Assembly: GCA_900110015.1 (NCBI GenBank)
Contig: FOCD01000001.1
Location: 1,105,994-1,169,993, forward strand
DNA: 64,000 bases
Origin: Terribacillus saccharophilus
GTDB lineage: Bacteria; Bacillota; Bacilli; Bacillales; Amphibacillaceae
Reading direction: 5' to 3'
The notes under the pieces are model-generated. The model searched no databases. It saw nothing but the letters and a program-made list of their open reading frames with translations, and was not told the DNA's origin. A program made the translations under genes and the position numbers. This document shows positions 1-8,209 of the stretch, one piece after another; position 1 is the first letter of the stretch, and the number at the start of each line of letters is the position of its first letter.

Positions 1-371
1 GCGAGTGTCGTAATATACGACGGAATGATAAAAGGTAAATAGATGAACAACTGCATAGCAGACTTACCACGAACATCCGTATATGCCATGATGGCAGCCA
101 TCATTATGCCAAGAATCACGGACAAGACAGTACTGCCAAGGACAATATAAATTGTGTTCCAAAGTGTTCTCCACGTAACAGACTCCTTGAGCACCTCTGA
201 ATAAGCGCCGAAAGAGATAGTCTCTCCAGAGGTGAAACTCATTAGAAGCAGCCTGAGAATCGGCAATAGGAAAAAGAAGAAAAGAATTAGCGTTCCGACT
301 AAAGCTGGAAGCTTGCGGAGGGCGATATGCCTGCCTTTTTCCAGCTGCCTTGATTTCATGGTTAGTTGCAT
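1..371 (-). CDS. ABC transporter permease, N-terminal part (cut by window edge)
   Basis: The first 123 or so residues of an inner-membrane permease are visible; the rest lies beyond base 1. A basic N-terminus is followed by a first membrane segment (around FFFLLPILRLLLMSF), a periplasmic-type stretch and a second pair of membrane segments (IYIVLGSTVLSVILGI). This pattern fits the FbpB/PhnU-type permeases of Fe3+, spermidine or phosphonate importers. The ATG at 371 has AAGGAGGG eight or so bases upstream; a second in-frame ATG at 359 is less well placed. It follows the binding protein by 18 bases, so it is the third gene of the surE operon. Substrate not deducible from this fragment. Confidence 0.85.
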   Translation of the reverse strand, partial: MQLTMKSRQLEKGRHIALRKLPALVGTLILFFFFLLPILRLLLMSFTSGETISFGAYSEVLKESVTWRTLWNTIYIVLGSTVLSVILGIMMAAIMAYTDVRGKSAMQLFIYLPFIIPSYITTL

Positions 372-389
372 GGGTTGCCCTCCTTTTGC

Positions 390-1409
390 TTATTTACCGA
401 ACATGTCCTCGAATTGCTGTTTGTCTTTATTACGAGATGTATACAGTGCCTCAGTATCGGCCTGTAACACTTTCATTTCATCGTATGTCTTCAAACCTTC
501 TGGCGCATCGATTCCATCCCGTATCGGAGTATATCCCAGCTCCGCTGCTAGCTTTTGCCCTTCCTCAGATAAAACATAATCTACGAATGCTTCTGCTGCT
601 GCACTATTATCGGTATCCTTCGTGATCCCGATCGGTTCAGTAATGACAGGTACACCCTCTTCTGGATAAACGAGCTCAACTGGAGATCCATCCGTCTTTG
701 CCCTGGCAGCAAGATAGTCAACTATCACACCATACTGCTTGTCACCTGAAGCAACCGATTTGAGTACATCACCATTTCCTTTTACAACTGATGTTTCCTG
801 ATTCTTGAGCTTTTCATAGAATTCCCATCCAAAATCATCCTGTCTGGTCAATACACCAAGATTATATGCGGCAGCACCAGAGTACAGCGGACTAGGCATG
901 ACTGTTTGAGCCTTTGCATCAGCTTCAGTCAATGCACTCCAGCTAGTTGGTACATCACCTGCATCGGTATTGGCTACGATTCCTGTCGCCATGATTTTCG
1001 TACCTGTATAATAATGATCTGCATCTTCGAATTCATCCGGGACGGCATCCAATTCTCCTGACTCATAGGCCTGCAGCATATCCTGTTCTTTCAGATCCTC
1101 AAATGTCACACTGTCTGCCACGAGCAGGACGTCTGCTTGCACATCACCCGCCATTTTCTCCGCATTCAGCTTGGATATTACCTCTTCAGTACCAGAACGG
1201 TAGGTTTCCACTTCCACTTCCGGGTAGCGTTTTTCAAAGCCCTCTACCAATTTCTGAGCATCAGCATCCGGCTGGGATGTATAGAAGCTGAGCGTACCGG
1301 CAATTTTTCCGTCTGAAGCATTTGCACTGGTTTCAGCGTCCTCTTGTCCGCATGCTGTTAGTGCAAACAATGCAGTGCCCACGATACCTGCCATCCATTT
1401 TCTTTTCAT
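390..1409 (-). CDS. ABC transporter solute-binding lipoprotein (Fe3+/phosphonate-type family)
   Basis: 339 residues: a type II signal peptide ending in the lipobox LTAC (Cys about residue 20), then a periplasmic-binding-protein fold starting at TLSFYTSQPDADAQKLVEGF. The spacing and the text around YSGAAAYNLG and YGVIVDYLAA resemble the FbpA/AfuA and 2-aminoethylphosphonate binding proteins. It would capture substrate at the outer face of the membrane and hand it to the permease encoded 18 bases downstream. It lies 14 bases after surE, so the three genes are probably co-transcribed. A nucleotidase upstream hints at a phosphorylated ligand, but the ligand is inference only; iron remains possible. 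Confidence 0.85.
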   Translation of the reverse strand: MKRKWMAGIVGTALFALTACGQEDAETSANASDGKIAGTLSFYTSQPDADAQKLVEGFEKRYPEVEVETYRSGTEEVISKLNAEKMAGDVQADVLLVADSVTFEDLKEQDMLQAYESGELDAVPDEFEDADHYYTGTKIMATGIVANTDAGDVPTSWSALTEADAKAQTVMPSPLYSGAAAYNLGVLTRQDDFGWEFYEKLKNQETSVVKGNGDVLKSVASGDKQYGVIVDYLAARAKTDGSPVELVYPEEGVPVITEPIGITKDTDNSAAAEAFVDYVLSEEGQKLAAELGYTPIRDGIDAPEGLKTYDEMKVLQADTEALYTSRNKDKQQFEDMFGK

Positions 1410-1423
1410 CCCAATCTCTCCCT

Positions 1424-2212
1424 TTACTCTGATGTATTTGTCTCCATAGATTTGAACCAGCGTTCTACTTGTTCTTGTTTCCGCTTATAATTTGTTCGCA
1501 ATTCAATCGGTGAAACGGTTATGTATCCTTCTTTCAATAAAAGATAATCGCTTGCCGGTTCAAAATCCGTTAGTTCCAACAGCTGATCCTTCAGCCAGTA
1601 ATATACTTCCCCGTGCGGATCATGCAGGCCAACAAAGCGATATCGCGATACACTCATGTCCATTGGAATGACTTGTATCCCTTTGAACTCCCGTTTATCG
1701 ATATTTGGCAAATTGACATTAAGTAAGCCTACGGATTTCGATCTATGCTGAAGCAGTACTTCGGCAACCTGATAAAACAGCGTCTTGACCTTGGAATAGT
1801 TTACATGGCGAGGCGAACTGCTGTTTAAGCTGACTGAAGCTGACGGTATTTGATGGAGGGAAGCTTCTATCGCCGCTGACATGGTACCAGAATGATATAT
1901 GTCACGTCCCAGATTAGGACCAAGATTGATCCCAGAAAAAAGGAAGTCCGGTTTTTCTGGCAGCAGTACTTCCACACCAAGCTTTACACAATCAGCTGGT
2001 GACCCGTTAAGGCTCCAAGCTCCAGCAACACCTGGAAAATGGTACATCTCCTTCACACGAACAGGCTGACGCAAAGTAATAGATTGACTAACAGCGCTAT
2101 ACTCCTGGTCTGGACAAACAACATATACTTCACCAAAATGCTGCAGTGTCTCGATCATTGCCTCTGCACCTGGAGAGAAAATTCCGTCGTCATTGGTAAC
2201 CATTATTTTCAT
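1424..2212 (-). CDS. surE: 5'/3'-nucleotidase SurE
   Basis: 262 residues, normal length for SurE, a metal-dependent phosphatase that removes phosphate from 5'- and 3'-nucleoside monophosphates and short polyphosphate. The N-terminal MVTNDDG motif (metal-binding DD), the NGSPADC segment and the SGINLGPNLG segment are all present, so the active site looks intact. The start ATG has GGAGGG eight or nine bases upstream and overlaps the stop of a 39-codon ORF by ATGA. Being first in an operon with an ABC importer is unusual for surE and suggests it works with the transported compound. Confidence 0.92.
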   Translation of the reverse strand: MKIMVTNDDGIFSPGAEAMIETLQHFGEVYVVCPDQEYSAVSQSITLRQPVRVKEMYHFPGVAGAWSLNGSPADCVKLGVEVLLPEKPDFLFSGINLGPNLGRDIYHSGTMSAAIEASLHQIPSASVSLNSSSPRHVNYSKVKTLFYQVAEVLLQHRSKSVGLLNVNLPNIDKREFKGIQVIPMDMSVSRYRFVGLHDPHGEVYYWLKDQLLELTDFEPASDYLLLKEGYITVSPIELRTNYKRKQEQVERWFKSMETNTSE

Positions 2213-2328
2213 GTGACGCCCTCCTTTACTTGCCCATAGCCACCCAAATAGCTGTCAGCTGTGTTAGGCACAACTCTTTTCAAAGGGGCATTCCAGGGAA
2301 GCATTAACGAAAAATAAATATCTTTCAC
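2209..2328 (-). CDS. 39-residue ORF translationally coupled to surE
   Basis: A GTG at 2328 follows AAAGGAG by seven bases and opens a 39-codon frame (VKDIYFSLMLPWN... ending GQVKEGVT) whose TGA overlaps the surE ATG as ATGA. The strong ribosome site and the 4-base overlap argue that it is translated and coupled to surE. I do not recognise the peptide; it has no membrane segment. It could be a leader peptide or the tail of a lost longer gene. Confidence 0.45.
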   Translation of the reverse strand: MKDIYFSLMLPWNAPLKRVVPNTADSYLGGYGQVKEGVT

Positions 2329-2763
2329 AGCATAACTCCTTTCATTTGTTCCTATATTGTTAACTGTACAAGCTGATTGTGAAGCTAGTGTTTAAGTTAT
2401 TGTGAAGATATGTTTAATTGTTGTAAAAGAATGAAAATTGTTTTGATAGCTTTCTCTCTATTAAAACAACGTTTATCATTGACTTAGCCAAACCAAACGT
2501 AAATAATTTACATTTTATACACAATTTGATGTTAAGTTGTAAAAATTGAATAACGCAAATATATAAATAGCATCATCTTACTGCGTTTTTAAAGCAGTTA
2601 CTTTTTACCTAATTTTCGTTAGAAGTCATCTAATAAAATGCAGATTATACTAAATTGCCACAAAATTTTAATGGTATATTCGATTTAATTCATATACATT
2701 CGCTATTTCCTATGAGACAATGGGTTTAGAAACATAAATATACTAGGTTAGGAAGTGGGTTCG
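2329..2763. other. AT-rich intergenic region without a clear gene
   Basis: This gap separates the surE operon (minus) from a small plus-strand ORF. It is very AT-rich, especially from 2380 to 2750. Promoters for both directions should lie here, but I see no hexamer pair good enough to mark, and no terminator, repeat or RNA gene. Confidence 0.5.
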
Positions 2764-2937
2764 ATGCTCTACAGAATTGTCCGAGAAGCGAACGGAACGA
2801 AAACCTACCTAAAACATTCCAGTTCAACTTCAGAAATGCTGTTTCAAAGTGAAACGGAAGCAACAGATCTGATGCAGAAGCTTAATTCACAGACAAATAG
2901 CGATGTCCGGTGGTCGGTTCAAGCTAGTATAGAATAA
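2764..2937 (+). CDS. Small hypothetical protein, 57 residues
   Basis: The frame starts best at ATG 2764, which has AGGAAGTGGG about eight bases upstream; a GTG at 2755 would sit inside that ribosome site. The product (MLYRIVREANGTKTYLK...) is hydrophilic, without signal or membrane segment, and I do not recognise the family. A strong terminator begins at its stop codon, which supports a real one-gene unit. Confidence 0.6.
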   Translation: MLYRIVREANGTKTYLKHSSSTSEMLFQSETEATDLMQKLNSQTNSDVRWSVQASIE

Positions 2938-2969
2938 AAGCCATATCCTAGTGGATATGGCTTTTTCTT
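2937..2969. terminator. Rho-independent terminator, probably bidirectional
   Basis: A 12-bp perfect stem (AAAGCCATATCC / GGATATGGCTTT) with a TAGT loop is followed by TTTCTTT on the plus strand. It ends the small ORF at 2764-2937 and also sits just beyond the stop of the minus-strand nucleotidyltransferase gene. Confidence 0.9.
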
Positions 2970-3749
2970 TTACGTATTTACACTAAATCCTTCTGTTACT
3001 ATCTTTTGAAAAAGAGGATTAATTATTTGTCTTTCGGTTCCTTTTAGATGATTCTCTATAAAGGATTGTTCTTTTGCGAGCAGCTGAAGGATTGCAGCAG
3101 CCGCTTTCTGATGACCTGCTGGAGTGACGTTTTCCAGGATTATATTAAACTCGTTGTATATAGAAGAAGGCAGTAGCTGCTCGGCTCGTTTTAGACCAAG
3201 TTGTGCTCGATCAGGAGCATAATGATGCAAAAGCATACTGGACAGCGGATCAGTAACTTGCTGAAGCATAGCTGCTGCCCATGCACTATTTTCTCTCAAA
3301 GCAGCTTTGCGATACTGGAATAAGAACCATGTCAGATCTATTATCTGGTTTCCGTATTCTTCATCTGTCATCGTAAGCTTTTGGGTTCCTTTGAATTGAT
3401 CCAGCAATTGATCTGGATCATAAAGAACTTTAAAATGGTCACTTTGTTTGAATGTCTTTTCAGTAACGGTGAACAAATCCACATGAAGGAAGTCATCATA
3501 AACAATAATCAACTGTGGCGCGATAATAAATAGCTCCTCGCTGTATAAAACATCTTTGTATTTGGAAAGCAAGGGCAATCTCTTTGCCAGGAAGTTATTC
3601 AAGTTATGCTCTTCTACGAGACAATATAAATCTATATCGGAGTATGGATCCTGTTCTCCTCTCCCAAATGATCCTTTCACAAATATCGCATTAACTTCTT
3701 TTTCATTTGCTAAAATATCTACTAGACTATCAAGTGCTGCTTGATGCAT
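2970..3749 (-). CDS. Nucleotidyltransferase-domain protein
   Basis: 259 residues from the ATG at 3749, chosen because AGGAGG lies seven bases upstream; the longer frame to 3770 begins inside that ribosome site. An N-terminal Pol-beta-type domain shows the signature GSFGRGEQDPYSDIDLYC, with GS and the paired Asp residues (DID) that bind metal; a third Asp may be in LHVDLF. The C-terminal half is helical, as in stand-alone kanamycin- or lincosamide-type adenylyltransferases. It would transfer a nucleotide to a small molecule; substrate unknown. A second member of the fold is at 30.5 kb. Confidence 0.8.
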   Translation of the reverse strand: MHQAALDSLVDILANEKEVNAIFVKGSFGRGEQDPYSDIDLYCLVEEHNLNNFLAKRLPLLSKYKDVLYSEELFIIAPQLIIVYDDFLHVDLFTVTEKTFKQSDHFKVLYDPDQLLDQFKGTQKLTMTDEEYGNQIIDLTWFLFQYRKAALRENSAWAAAMLQQVTDPLSSMLLHHYAPDRAQLGLKRAEQLLPSSIYNEFNIILENVTPAGHQKAAAAILQLLAKEQSFIENHLKGTERQIINPLFQKIVTEGFSVNT

Positions 3750-3796
3750 CAAGCTCCCTCCTTTTTCCATTTATTCCTCTCATTTTACACTAAATA

Positions 3797-3839
3797 AAAA
3801 GAAACTCCAACACTTCTAACGAGTGTTGGAGTTTCTTTT
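3797..3839 (-). terminator. Rho-independent terminator of the M23 peptidase gene
   Basis: An 18-bp stem (AAAAGAAACTCCAACACT / AGTGTTGGAGTTTCTTTT) with a 7-base loop overlaps the stop codon of the minus-strand M23 gene. Read on the minus strand it is followed by TTTTTAT. Confidence 0.9.
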
Positions 3840-5322
3840 AGTTCAAATATGGTATTGGGTTCACTGCATTTGATTTACTGCCGTTCCATGGACCTGTGTG
3901 CAATTCGAAATGAAGATGCTGTCCTTGGGACATGCCTGTATTCCCCATTGTACCGATCTGCTGTCCTTGGGACACACGCTGACCGTCACTTACTTGCATA
4001 GACGTCAAGTGAGCATATACCGTCGTGTATGTTTTCCCGTCAATAGAATGGCTCACAAAAATTACATTTCCGTAGCTGGAAGAATAGTAGGCTTGTGACA
4101 CCGTTCCAGAAGCTGCTGCCCAAATCGGTACATTTGATCCGCGCTTAGCAATATCAATTCCGTAATGGAATGTACCCCATCTTGGACCAAAACCAGAAGT
4201 AATGCTGCCTGGTGCCGGAGTAATGAAATCACCACTGGAAGCAGGAGCTTTAGTTGGTTGCTGCTCCTGTTTAGGTGCTGGTTTTGCCTGCTGTTTCGGC
4301 GCAGATGAAGCAGAATTAGAAGCCGTTGATTTTGATTCAACTGTTTGCTTTTTCGTAGCTGTTTCTTGCTTCGGCTCTTGTTTTACTGCCGGCTTGCTAG
4401 CAGCAGATGCAGCAGCTTTTTCTTCTTCTTTTTCTGCTTTGGCAGCTGCTTCTTTCTCAGCCGCTGCTACTCTAGCAGCTTCTTCCTGTTTCTCTTGCTC
4501 AGCACGCTGACGCTCTTCTTCCTTACGTGCTTCTTCCTCTGCATTTTGCTTATCACGGTAAGCAACCTCTGCAGCAATAGCATCTTCTTGTGCAGCAAGC
4601 AATGCAGATTCCTCGCTAAGACTTACAAGCTCTTCAGAAGTCAGATCATATTCTTTCATAACATCTGCGATCAGCTTGTCCTTCTCTTCCTGCTGGTCCG
4701 TCAAGGTTTGCTTTGTCTCTTCTAAGACATCCGCCTGTTTCTCAACACGAACAAGCTTTGTTTGACGTTCTGATTTCTTAGATTCAACATCTGCCAGATC
4801 CTGCTGCTGGGCTTCCATCAATTCTTGATCAGCTCCCATGATAGTGCTTACGGCATCAACACGGTTAAGGAAGTCCGAAAAACTCTTCGATTCCATAATA
4901 ACATCCAAGTATTTTACCTGACCGCCGCTTTTCTGCAAAGAATGGATCCGATCCTTAAGCAAACCGTGACGCTCTTCAATCCGGACCTCCAAGTCAGCAA
5001 TCTCACTTTTCAATGTATCAATGTCTGTTTCCAAACTGGAAATCTCTGACTCTGTATCTGCTAGCTTTGTATTCGTTTCACCGATTTTGCCATCGATTTT
5101 CTCTAACTCAGCGCGGAGTTTCTCAGCAGCAGCTTGCAGGTCATCCTGCTTCTTTGTCTTTTTTGATTGCTGCTCTTCGTTCTCCGATTTCTTCCGTTCG
5201 ACTTCATCTCTTTGTTCATCTAAATCTTCATAGGCATAAGCAACATTACTAGATACCGGCAAGACAAGTGCAGCAGTTCCGATCACTGCAGCCAAACCAA
5301 TATGCAGCCATTTTTTTCTCAA
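3838..5322 (-). CDS. CwlO-like peptidoglycan hydrolase with C-terminal M23 endopeptidase domain
   Basis: 494 residues from a TTG at 5322 (GGGGGA eight bases upstream; the longer frame to 5358 has no ribosome site). The N-terminus LRKKWLHIGLAAVIGTAALV reads like the CwlO signal peptide of B. subtilis. Then come a long PcsB/CwlO-type coiled coil (about 30-265, with SGGQVKYLDVIMESKSFSDF), an Ala/Lys/Glu/Gln-rich linker (about 270-365) and an M23 (LytM) domain with HYGID and HLHFELH zinc motifs. CwlO itself ends in NlpC/P60, so this is a domain-swapped relative. It should be exported, cut cross-link peptides in lateral wall growth, and may need FtsEX. A WalR-like box lies upstream. Confidence 0.88.
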   Translation of the reverse strand: MRKKWLHIGLAAVIGTAALVLPVSSNVAYAYEDLDEQRDEVERKKSENEEQQSKKTKKQDDLQAAAEKLRAELEKIDGKIGETNTKLADTESEISSLETDIDTLKSEIADLEVRIEERHGLLKDRIHSLQKSGGQVKYLDVIMESKSFSDFLNRVDAVSTIMGADQELMEAQQQDLADVESKKSERQTKLVRVEKQADVLEETKQTLTDQQEEKDKLIADVMKEYDLTSEELVSLSEESALLAAQEDAIAAEVAYRDKQNAEEEARKEEERQRAEQEKQEEAARVAAAEKEAAAKAEKEEEKAAASAASKPAVKQEPKQETATKKQTVESKSTASNSASSAPKQQAKPAPKQEQQPTKAPASSGDFITPAPGSITSGFGPRWGTFHYGIDIAKRGSNVPIWAAASGTVSQAYYSSSYGNVIFVSHSIDGKTYTTVYAHLTSMQVSDGQRVSQGQQIGTMGNTGMSQGQHLHFELHTGPWNGSKSNAVNPIPYLN

Positions 5323-5441
5323 ATCTGTTCCCCCTGTGAATCTATTTATAGTTTTCATAGCCCTAGTTTGATTAATCTGTAATGAAATAGAAAATAAAGT
5401 AATCTCCGGAAACAGTATACTATACGAAAGTGTGACAAAAC

Positions 5442-5458
5442 ATTACAATAATGTTTCA
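5442..5458 (-). promoter_or_regulatory. WalR-like box upstream of the CwlO-like gene
   Basis: On the minus strand the sequence TGAAAC-ATTAT-TGTAAT resembles the WalR (YycF) consensus of two TGTWAH half sites separated by five bases; the second half is perfect and the first has one mismatch. A possible promoter, TTGTAA - 18 - TATAGT, overlaps its downstream half. WalRK control of cwlO-type genes is established in Bacillus; the site here is inferred. Confidence 0.5.
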
Positions 5459-5506
5459 AATTCACCGCTAATAGAAATGAATGGTACATCTTCCTGTAGA
5501 AAATGA

Positions 5507-5538
5507 AAAAAGCATGCACAATAACTGTGCATGCTTTC
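5507..5538 (-). terminator. Rho-independent terminator of small membrane protein gene
   Basis: A 12-bp stem (AAAGCATGCACA / TGTGCATGCTTT) with a 5-base loop follows the stop codon at 5538-5540 and is followed by a T-run (TTT at the stem foot and TCATTTTC) on the minus strand. Confidence 0.85.
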
Positions 5539-5708
5539 TATAAAACAAATAATACGATAAATGACACGATATAGATGAATGCTAATAATATCCCCAAAAT
5601 CAAGAAAGGTACCCTCATCTGCTTACTTTTTACAGCTCCATAGAACAAGAGCCCGACAGTAAGCAAGGCCACCGCCAAGATCAGAATCAAACGCACGCTT
5701 GGTGGCAT
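5538..5708 (-). CDS. Small two-helix membrane protein, 56 residues
   Basis: The ATG at 5708 has AAGGAG nine or ten bases upstream and the frame ends directly at a strong terminator, so this is a real short gene. The peptide (MPPSVRLILILAVALLTVGL...) has two hydrophobic segments, about residues 6-24 and 33-55, joined by a short basic loop (AVKSKQMR). It is likely an integral membrane peptide. Family not recognised. Confidence 0.75.
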   Translation of the reverse strand: MPPSVRLILILAVALLTVGLLFYGAVKSKQMRVPFLILGILLAFIYIVSFIVLFVL

Positions 5709-5835
5709 GATACAGCATCTCCTTACAAAAAATAATCTATTTTTTTATTATAACACGATAGAAAGGCACACTGCTTTGATTTATGTCCATTCTTTAACAA
5801 TAGCCATCAATTCTGATAACTCTTCTATCCTGTAG

Positions 5836-6957
5836 CTATGCAAACCTACTTATACGAAAAGGTTTCATATCCACTGTCAATTCCTTCTCCATTGCCATCT
5901 CACTTAAGGTTTCCCCTACTGCACTGGCAAATTTAAATCCATGACCGGAAAAACCGAGAGCATACATAACTTCTGGGTGCTCTGGATGATAATCGATAAT
6001 AAAATCTTCGTCAGGAGTCATACTGTACATGCACGTTTTCCCTTCTCGCAGCAGAAATGTTCCGCTACCCATGAACCGAGATAGGAAGCTTTGCAGCTCT
6101 TCAGCGTCTCCATCATGGAAAGGGGCACCCTTTTGATCTGGATGTATCGGCAAGCCGGTGTCATGGCGTCCAATTTTTAATCCTGTTCCGTTAATATCAG
6201 GAAACCCATAATAAGTACCTATATCTGTGTCAAAGCTAAAACAAGGGAATTTGTCTTCATGGAAAGTTGCATCGGCATGCAGCCAAGCGAATGTCTTCCG
6301 AGTTACTGTAATCGGTAGCTGCAGCCCGAGCTGCGACAATATTTCTGCACCCCATGCTCCTGCCGTGACAATCAGCTTCTTTCCTCTATGTATCCCATCT
6401 TTAGTCTTAACTTCAACATTACTCTTCTTTATTTCTACCTCTTCCACACGCTGACCACCTGCAAGTACGGCTCCATGTGATACTGCAAGGTCTGCGTATC
6501 CATTTAAAATCGGATCCGTTCGCAGATAACCTGCATCTTTTTCATAAGCTCCCATATAATCAGCTGGTATAGTCAAACCCGTCCAACGCTTTTTCATTTG
6601 ATTTGATGTAAGTTCTTCTACGTGAAGATCATATCTTTCCCCGCTCTTAAGGACATTTTGTATAAATGGACTCGATTCAGGACCGCAGTTCAATACTCCT
6701 GTTTCAATAAAAATGTCCCTTCCGAGCTTTTGCTCTAAATCCTTCCATAATTCTCTAGCTCGGAGAGCGAACGGCACATAAGCTTCACCTTCGCCATAGG
6801 CATGACGAATGATCCTCGTTTCTCCATGGTGGCTGCCATGATCATGAGGAGGGTGATAGCTATCCAGCATTAACACTTTCCGACCTTCCTTTGCCAGATG
6901 ATAACCTGCACTCATCCCCATTGATCCGGCTCCTAGAATAATAATGTCATATAGCAT
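5836..6957 (-). CDS. FAD-dependent N-methyl amino acid oxidase (sarcosine oxidase / SolA family)
   Basis: 373 residues from ATG 6957, preceded by GAGGTGG; the GTG at 6966 lies within that site. The N-terminal Rossmann motif GAGSMGMSAGYHLAKEG binds FAD, and the segment SHHGETRIIRHAYGE is characteristic of monomeric sarcosine oxidase and N-methyltryptophan oxidase. A Cys in KTCMYSMTPDEDF stands where family members attach FAD covalently, and GFSGHGFKFA near the C-terminus matches the flavin-binding end. It would oxidatively demethylate an N-methyl amino acid, giving formaldehyde and H2O2. Sarcosine versus N-methyltryptophan cannot be separated from sequence reading alone. Monocistronic. Confidence 0.88.
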   Translation of the reverse strand: MLYDIIILGAGSMGMSAGYHLAKEGRKVLMLDSYHPPHDHGSHHGETRIIRHAYGEGEAYVPFALRARELWKDLEQKLGRDIFIETGVLNCGPESSPFIQNVLKSGERYDLHVEELTSNQMKKRWTGLTIPADYMGAYEKDAGYLRTDPILNGYADLAVSHGAVLAGGQRVEEVEIKKSNVEVKTKDGIHRGKKLIVTAGAWGAEILSQLGLQLPITVTRKTFAWLHADATFHEDKFPCFSFDTDIGTYYGFPDINGTGLKIGRHDTGLPIHPDQKGAPFHDGDAEELQSFLSRFMGSGTFLLREGKTCMYSMTPDEDFIIDYHPEHPEVMYALGFSGHGFKFASAVGETLSEMAMEKELTVDMKPFRISRFA

Positions 6958-7151
6958 GCTTTCCACCTCATCTTTTCAATAAATTAAGCATATCGAAAGA
7001 GGAGTTGGCGGACAACCTATAGAATTATAATAGTTTCAGAAAAAAGACTGTATTTTACCTAGTATAAAGGATGCGATTATGTGCCATTATACTGGAAGTA
7101 TTAGAAATTCACGGTAGTAGAGAAAACCTATGGAGAAGGAGTGCTTAGAAA

Positions 7152-7292
7152 ATGGATTCCCAATTGGACAAAGCTATCCAATATATTGATAAAACCCTTG
7201 CGGAAGGTCTTTTTGATCCAATGTCACGACAGGAAATGCTGGAGACAAAACAAAGGCTGGAGCGAGCAGCAAATCAGGAGAAAAGTCCCTAA
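7152..7292 (+). CDS. Small hypothetical protein, 46 residues
   Basis: ATG 7152 follows AAGGAG by ten bases and opens a hydrophilic, probably helical 46-residue frame (MDSQLDKAIQYIDKTLAEG... NQEKSP). No signal or membrane segment. It looks translated because of the ribosome site, but I do not recognise it. It precedes a small membrane protein gene by 110 bases. Confidence 0.6.
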   Translation: MDSQLDKAIQYIDKTLAEGLFDPMSRQEMLETKQRLERAANQEKSP

Positions 7293-7402
7293 AATGGCTT
7301 TAAATCAGCTTTAAAGGACTTACTGACACTGGTTGAATTTACAGAAACTATCCATTATAGTTATTTCTGTCATTATTTCACCTTAGTCAGGAGCGATTTT
7401 TT

Positions 7403-7681
7403 ATGGAACCACAACAAATAGACCGTCAAAGCAATGGTCAAATGCGAATCATGCAATGGGTATGGACTTTAGTACTGACAGGTATTCCGCTTGTCAATAT
7501 CATCATGCTGATCATCTGGGCAGCTGATCGTGCCAATCCGAGAAGGAACTTTGCCATTGCCACATTTATCGTAATGGCCGCAGGTATCATCATTTACTTT
7601 ATTATTTTCATGATTTTCATGATTCTTGGATTCACACTATTTGAATCAGATCCAACGTATTCCGACACTTACTATTATTGA
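7403..7681 (+). CDS. Small membrane protein, 92 residues
   Basis: ATG 7403 is preceded by AGGAGCG. Two membrane segments are clear, about residues 18-40 (VWTLVLTGIPLVNIIMLIIW) and 50-77, separated by a basic loop (DRANPRRN); the tail is acidic and Tyr-rich (DPTYSDTYYY). This arrangement is common among uncharacterised Firmicutes membrane proteins. Function unknown. Confidence 0.75.
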   Translation: MEPQQIDRQSNGQMRIMQWVWTLVLTGIPLVNIIMLIIWAADRANPRRNFAIATFIVMAAGIIIYFIIFMIFMILGFTLFESDPTYSDTYYY

Positions 7682-7781
7682 TAACTTGTCAGAATGTTAG
7701 CAATTCTACTGCTAGACTTCTAAAATCTGCGAAAATATCATATGATAGAGGTTGCAGACAATAATAGAGGAGTTTTTAGTC

Positions 7782-8171
7782 GTGACAGTACTTACGAAAA
7801 CCGAAAGTCTGGATAAAGTTCTTGCTGAGATGAACATGCGTTCTAAGAAGAAGCGTGCTCGCAAGAAATTCATCAAGCAGGCAATTCAACAGCTGGCATC
7901 TGAAAACGAAACAGCTGTAGCGGAAACGCCGCTAGTCGAGAAAAAAGCAGCATATGCTTATGATAAGCTTCCTGTAGGATTCATGATTAAGATCGGAAAA
8001 CAGCATTTCTCTGAGGAAGCTATCTTCCGTTTCTATTACAATCAGAACCATCCTCAGGAGTATAAAAACAAAGAATTGCTGACAGAACGTTTCCAGACAT
8101 TAGTGGAAGCAGCATCTGGTTCAACCAAGACTAGTTTGATCGAAGCTCTTGATCAACAGACTTCCAAATAA
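7782..8171 (+). CDS. Hypothetical cytoplasmic protein, 129 residues
   Basis: The GTG at 7782 has GAGGAG nine bases upstream and is preferred to the TTG at 7752, which has no site. The product begins MTVLTKTESLDKVLAEM, has a strongly basic stretch (RSKKKRARKKFIKQA) at about 22-36 and a C-terminal part with aromatic residues (AIFRFYYNQNH). No membrane segment or signal. Basic character would allow nucleic-acid contact, but nothing identifies a function. A terminator follows at once. Confidence 0.7.
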   Translation: MTVLTKTESLDKVLAEMNMRSKKKRARKKFIKQAIQQLASENETAVAETPLVEKKAAYAYDKLPVGFMIKIGKQHFSEEAIFRFYYNQNHPQEYKNKELLTERFQTLVEAASGSTKTSLIEALDQQTSK

Positions 8172-8176
8172 AAATG

Positions 8177-8209
8177 ACCGCTCAAGCTTTTGCTTGGGCG
8201 GTTATTTTT
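8177..8209 (+). terminator. Rho-independent terminator
   Basis: An 11- to 12-bp stem (ACCGCTCAAGC / GCTTGGGCGGT) with a TTTT loop is followed by TATTTTTG on the plus strand, just past the stop at 8171. It overlaps the 3' end of the convergent RNase H-like gene. Confidence 0.88.

Noticed and set aside
2329-2763. Riboswitch or small RNA in the AT-rich gap before the small ORF
   Set aside because: No stable hairpin, terminator or known aptamer core could be recognised by eye.
4202-4725. Long plus-strand frames rich in Ala, Cys, Phe and Ser opposite the M23 gene
   Set aside because: They are shadows of the Ala/Lys/Glu-rich linker of the minus-strand protein; no ribosome site and very biased composition.
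7152-7292. Spo0E-like phosphatase suggested by small size and helical look
   Set aside because: The diagnostic SxxxD motif of Spo0E-type peptides is absent.
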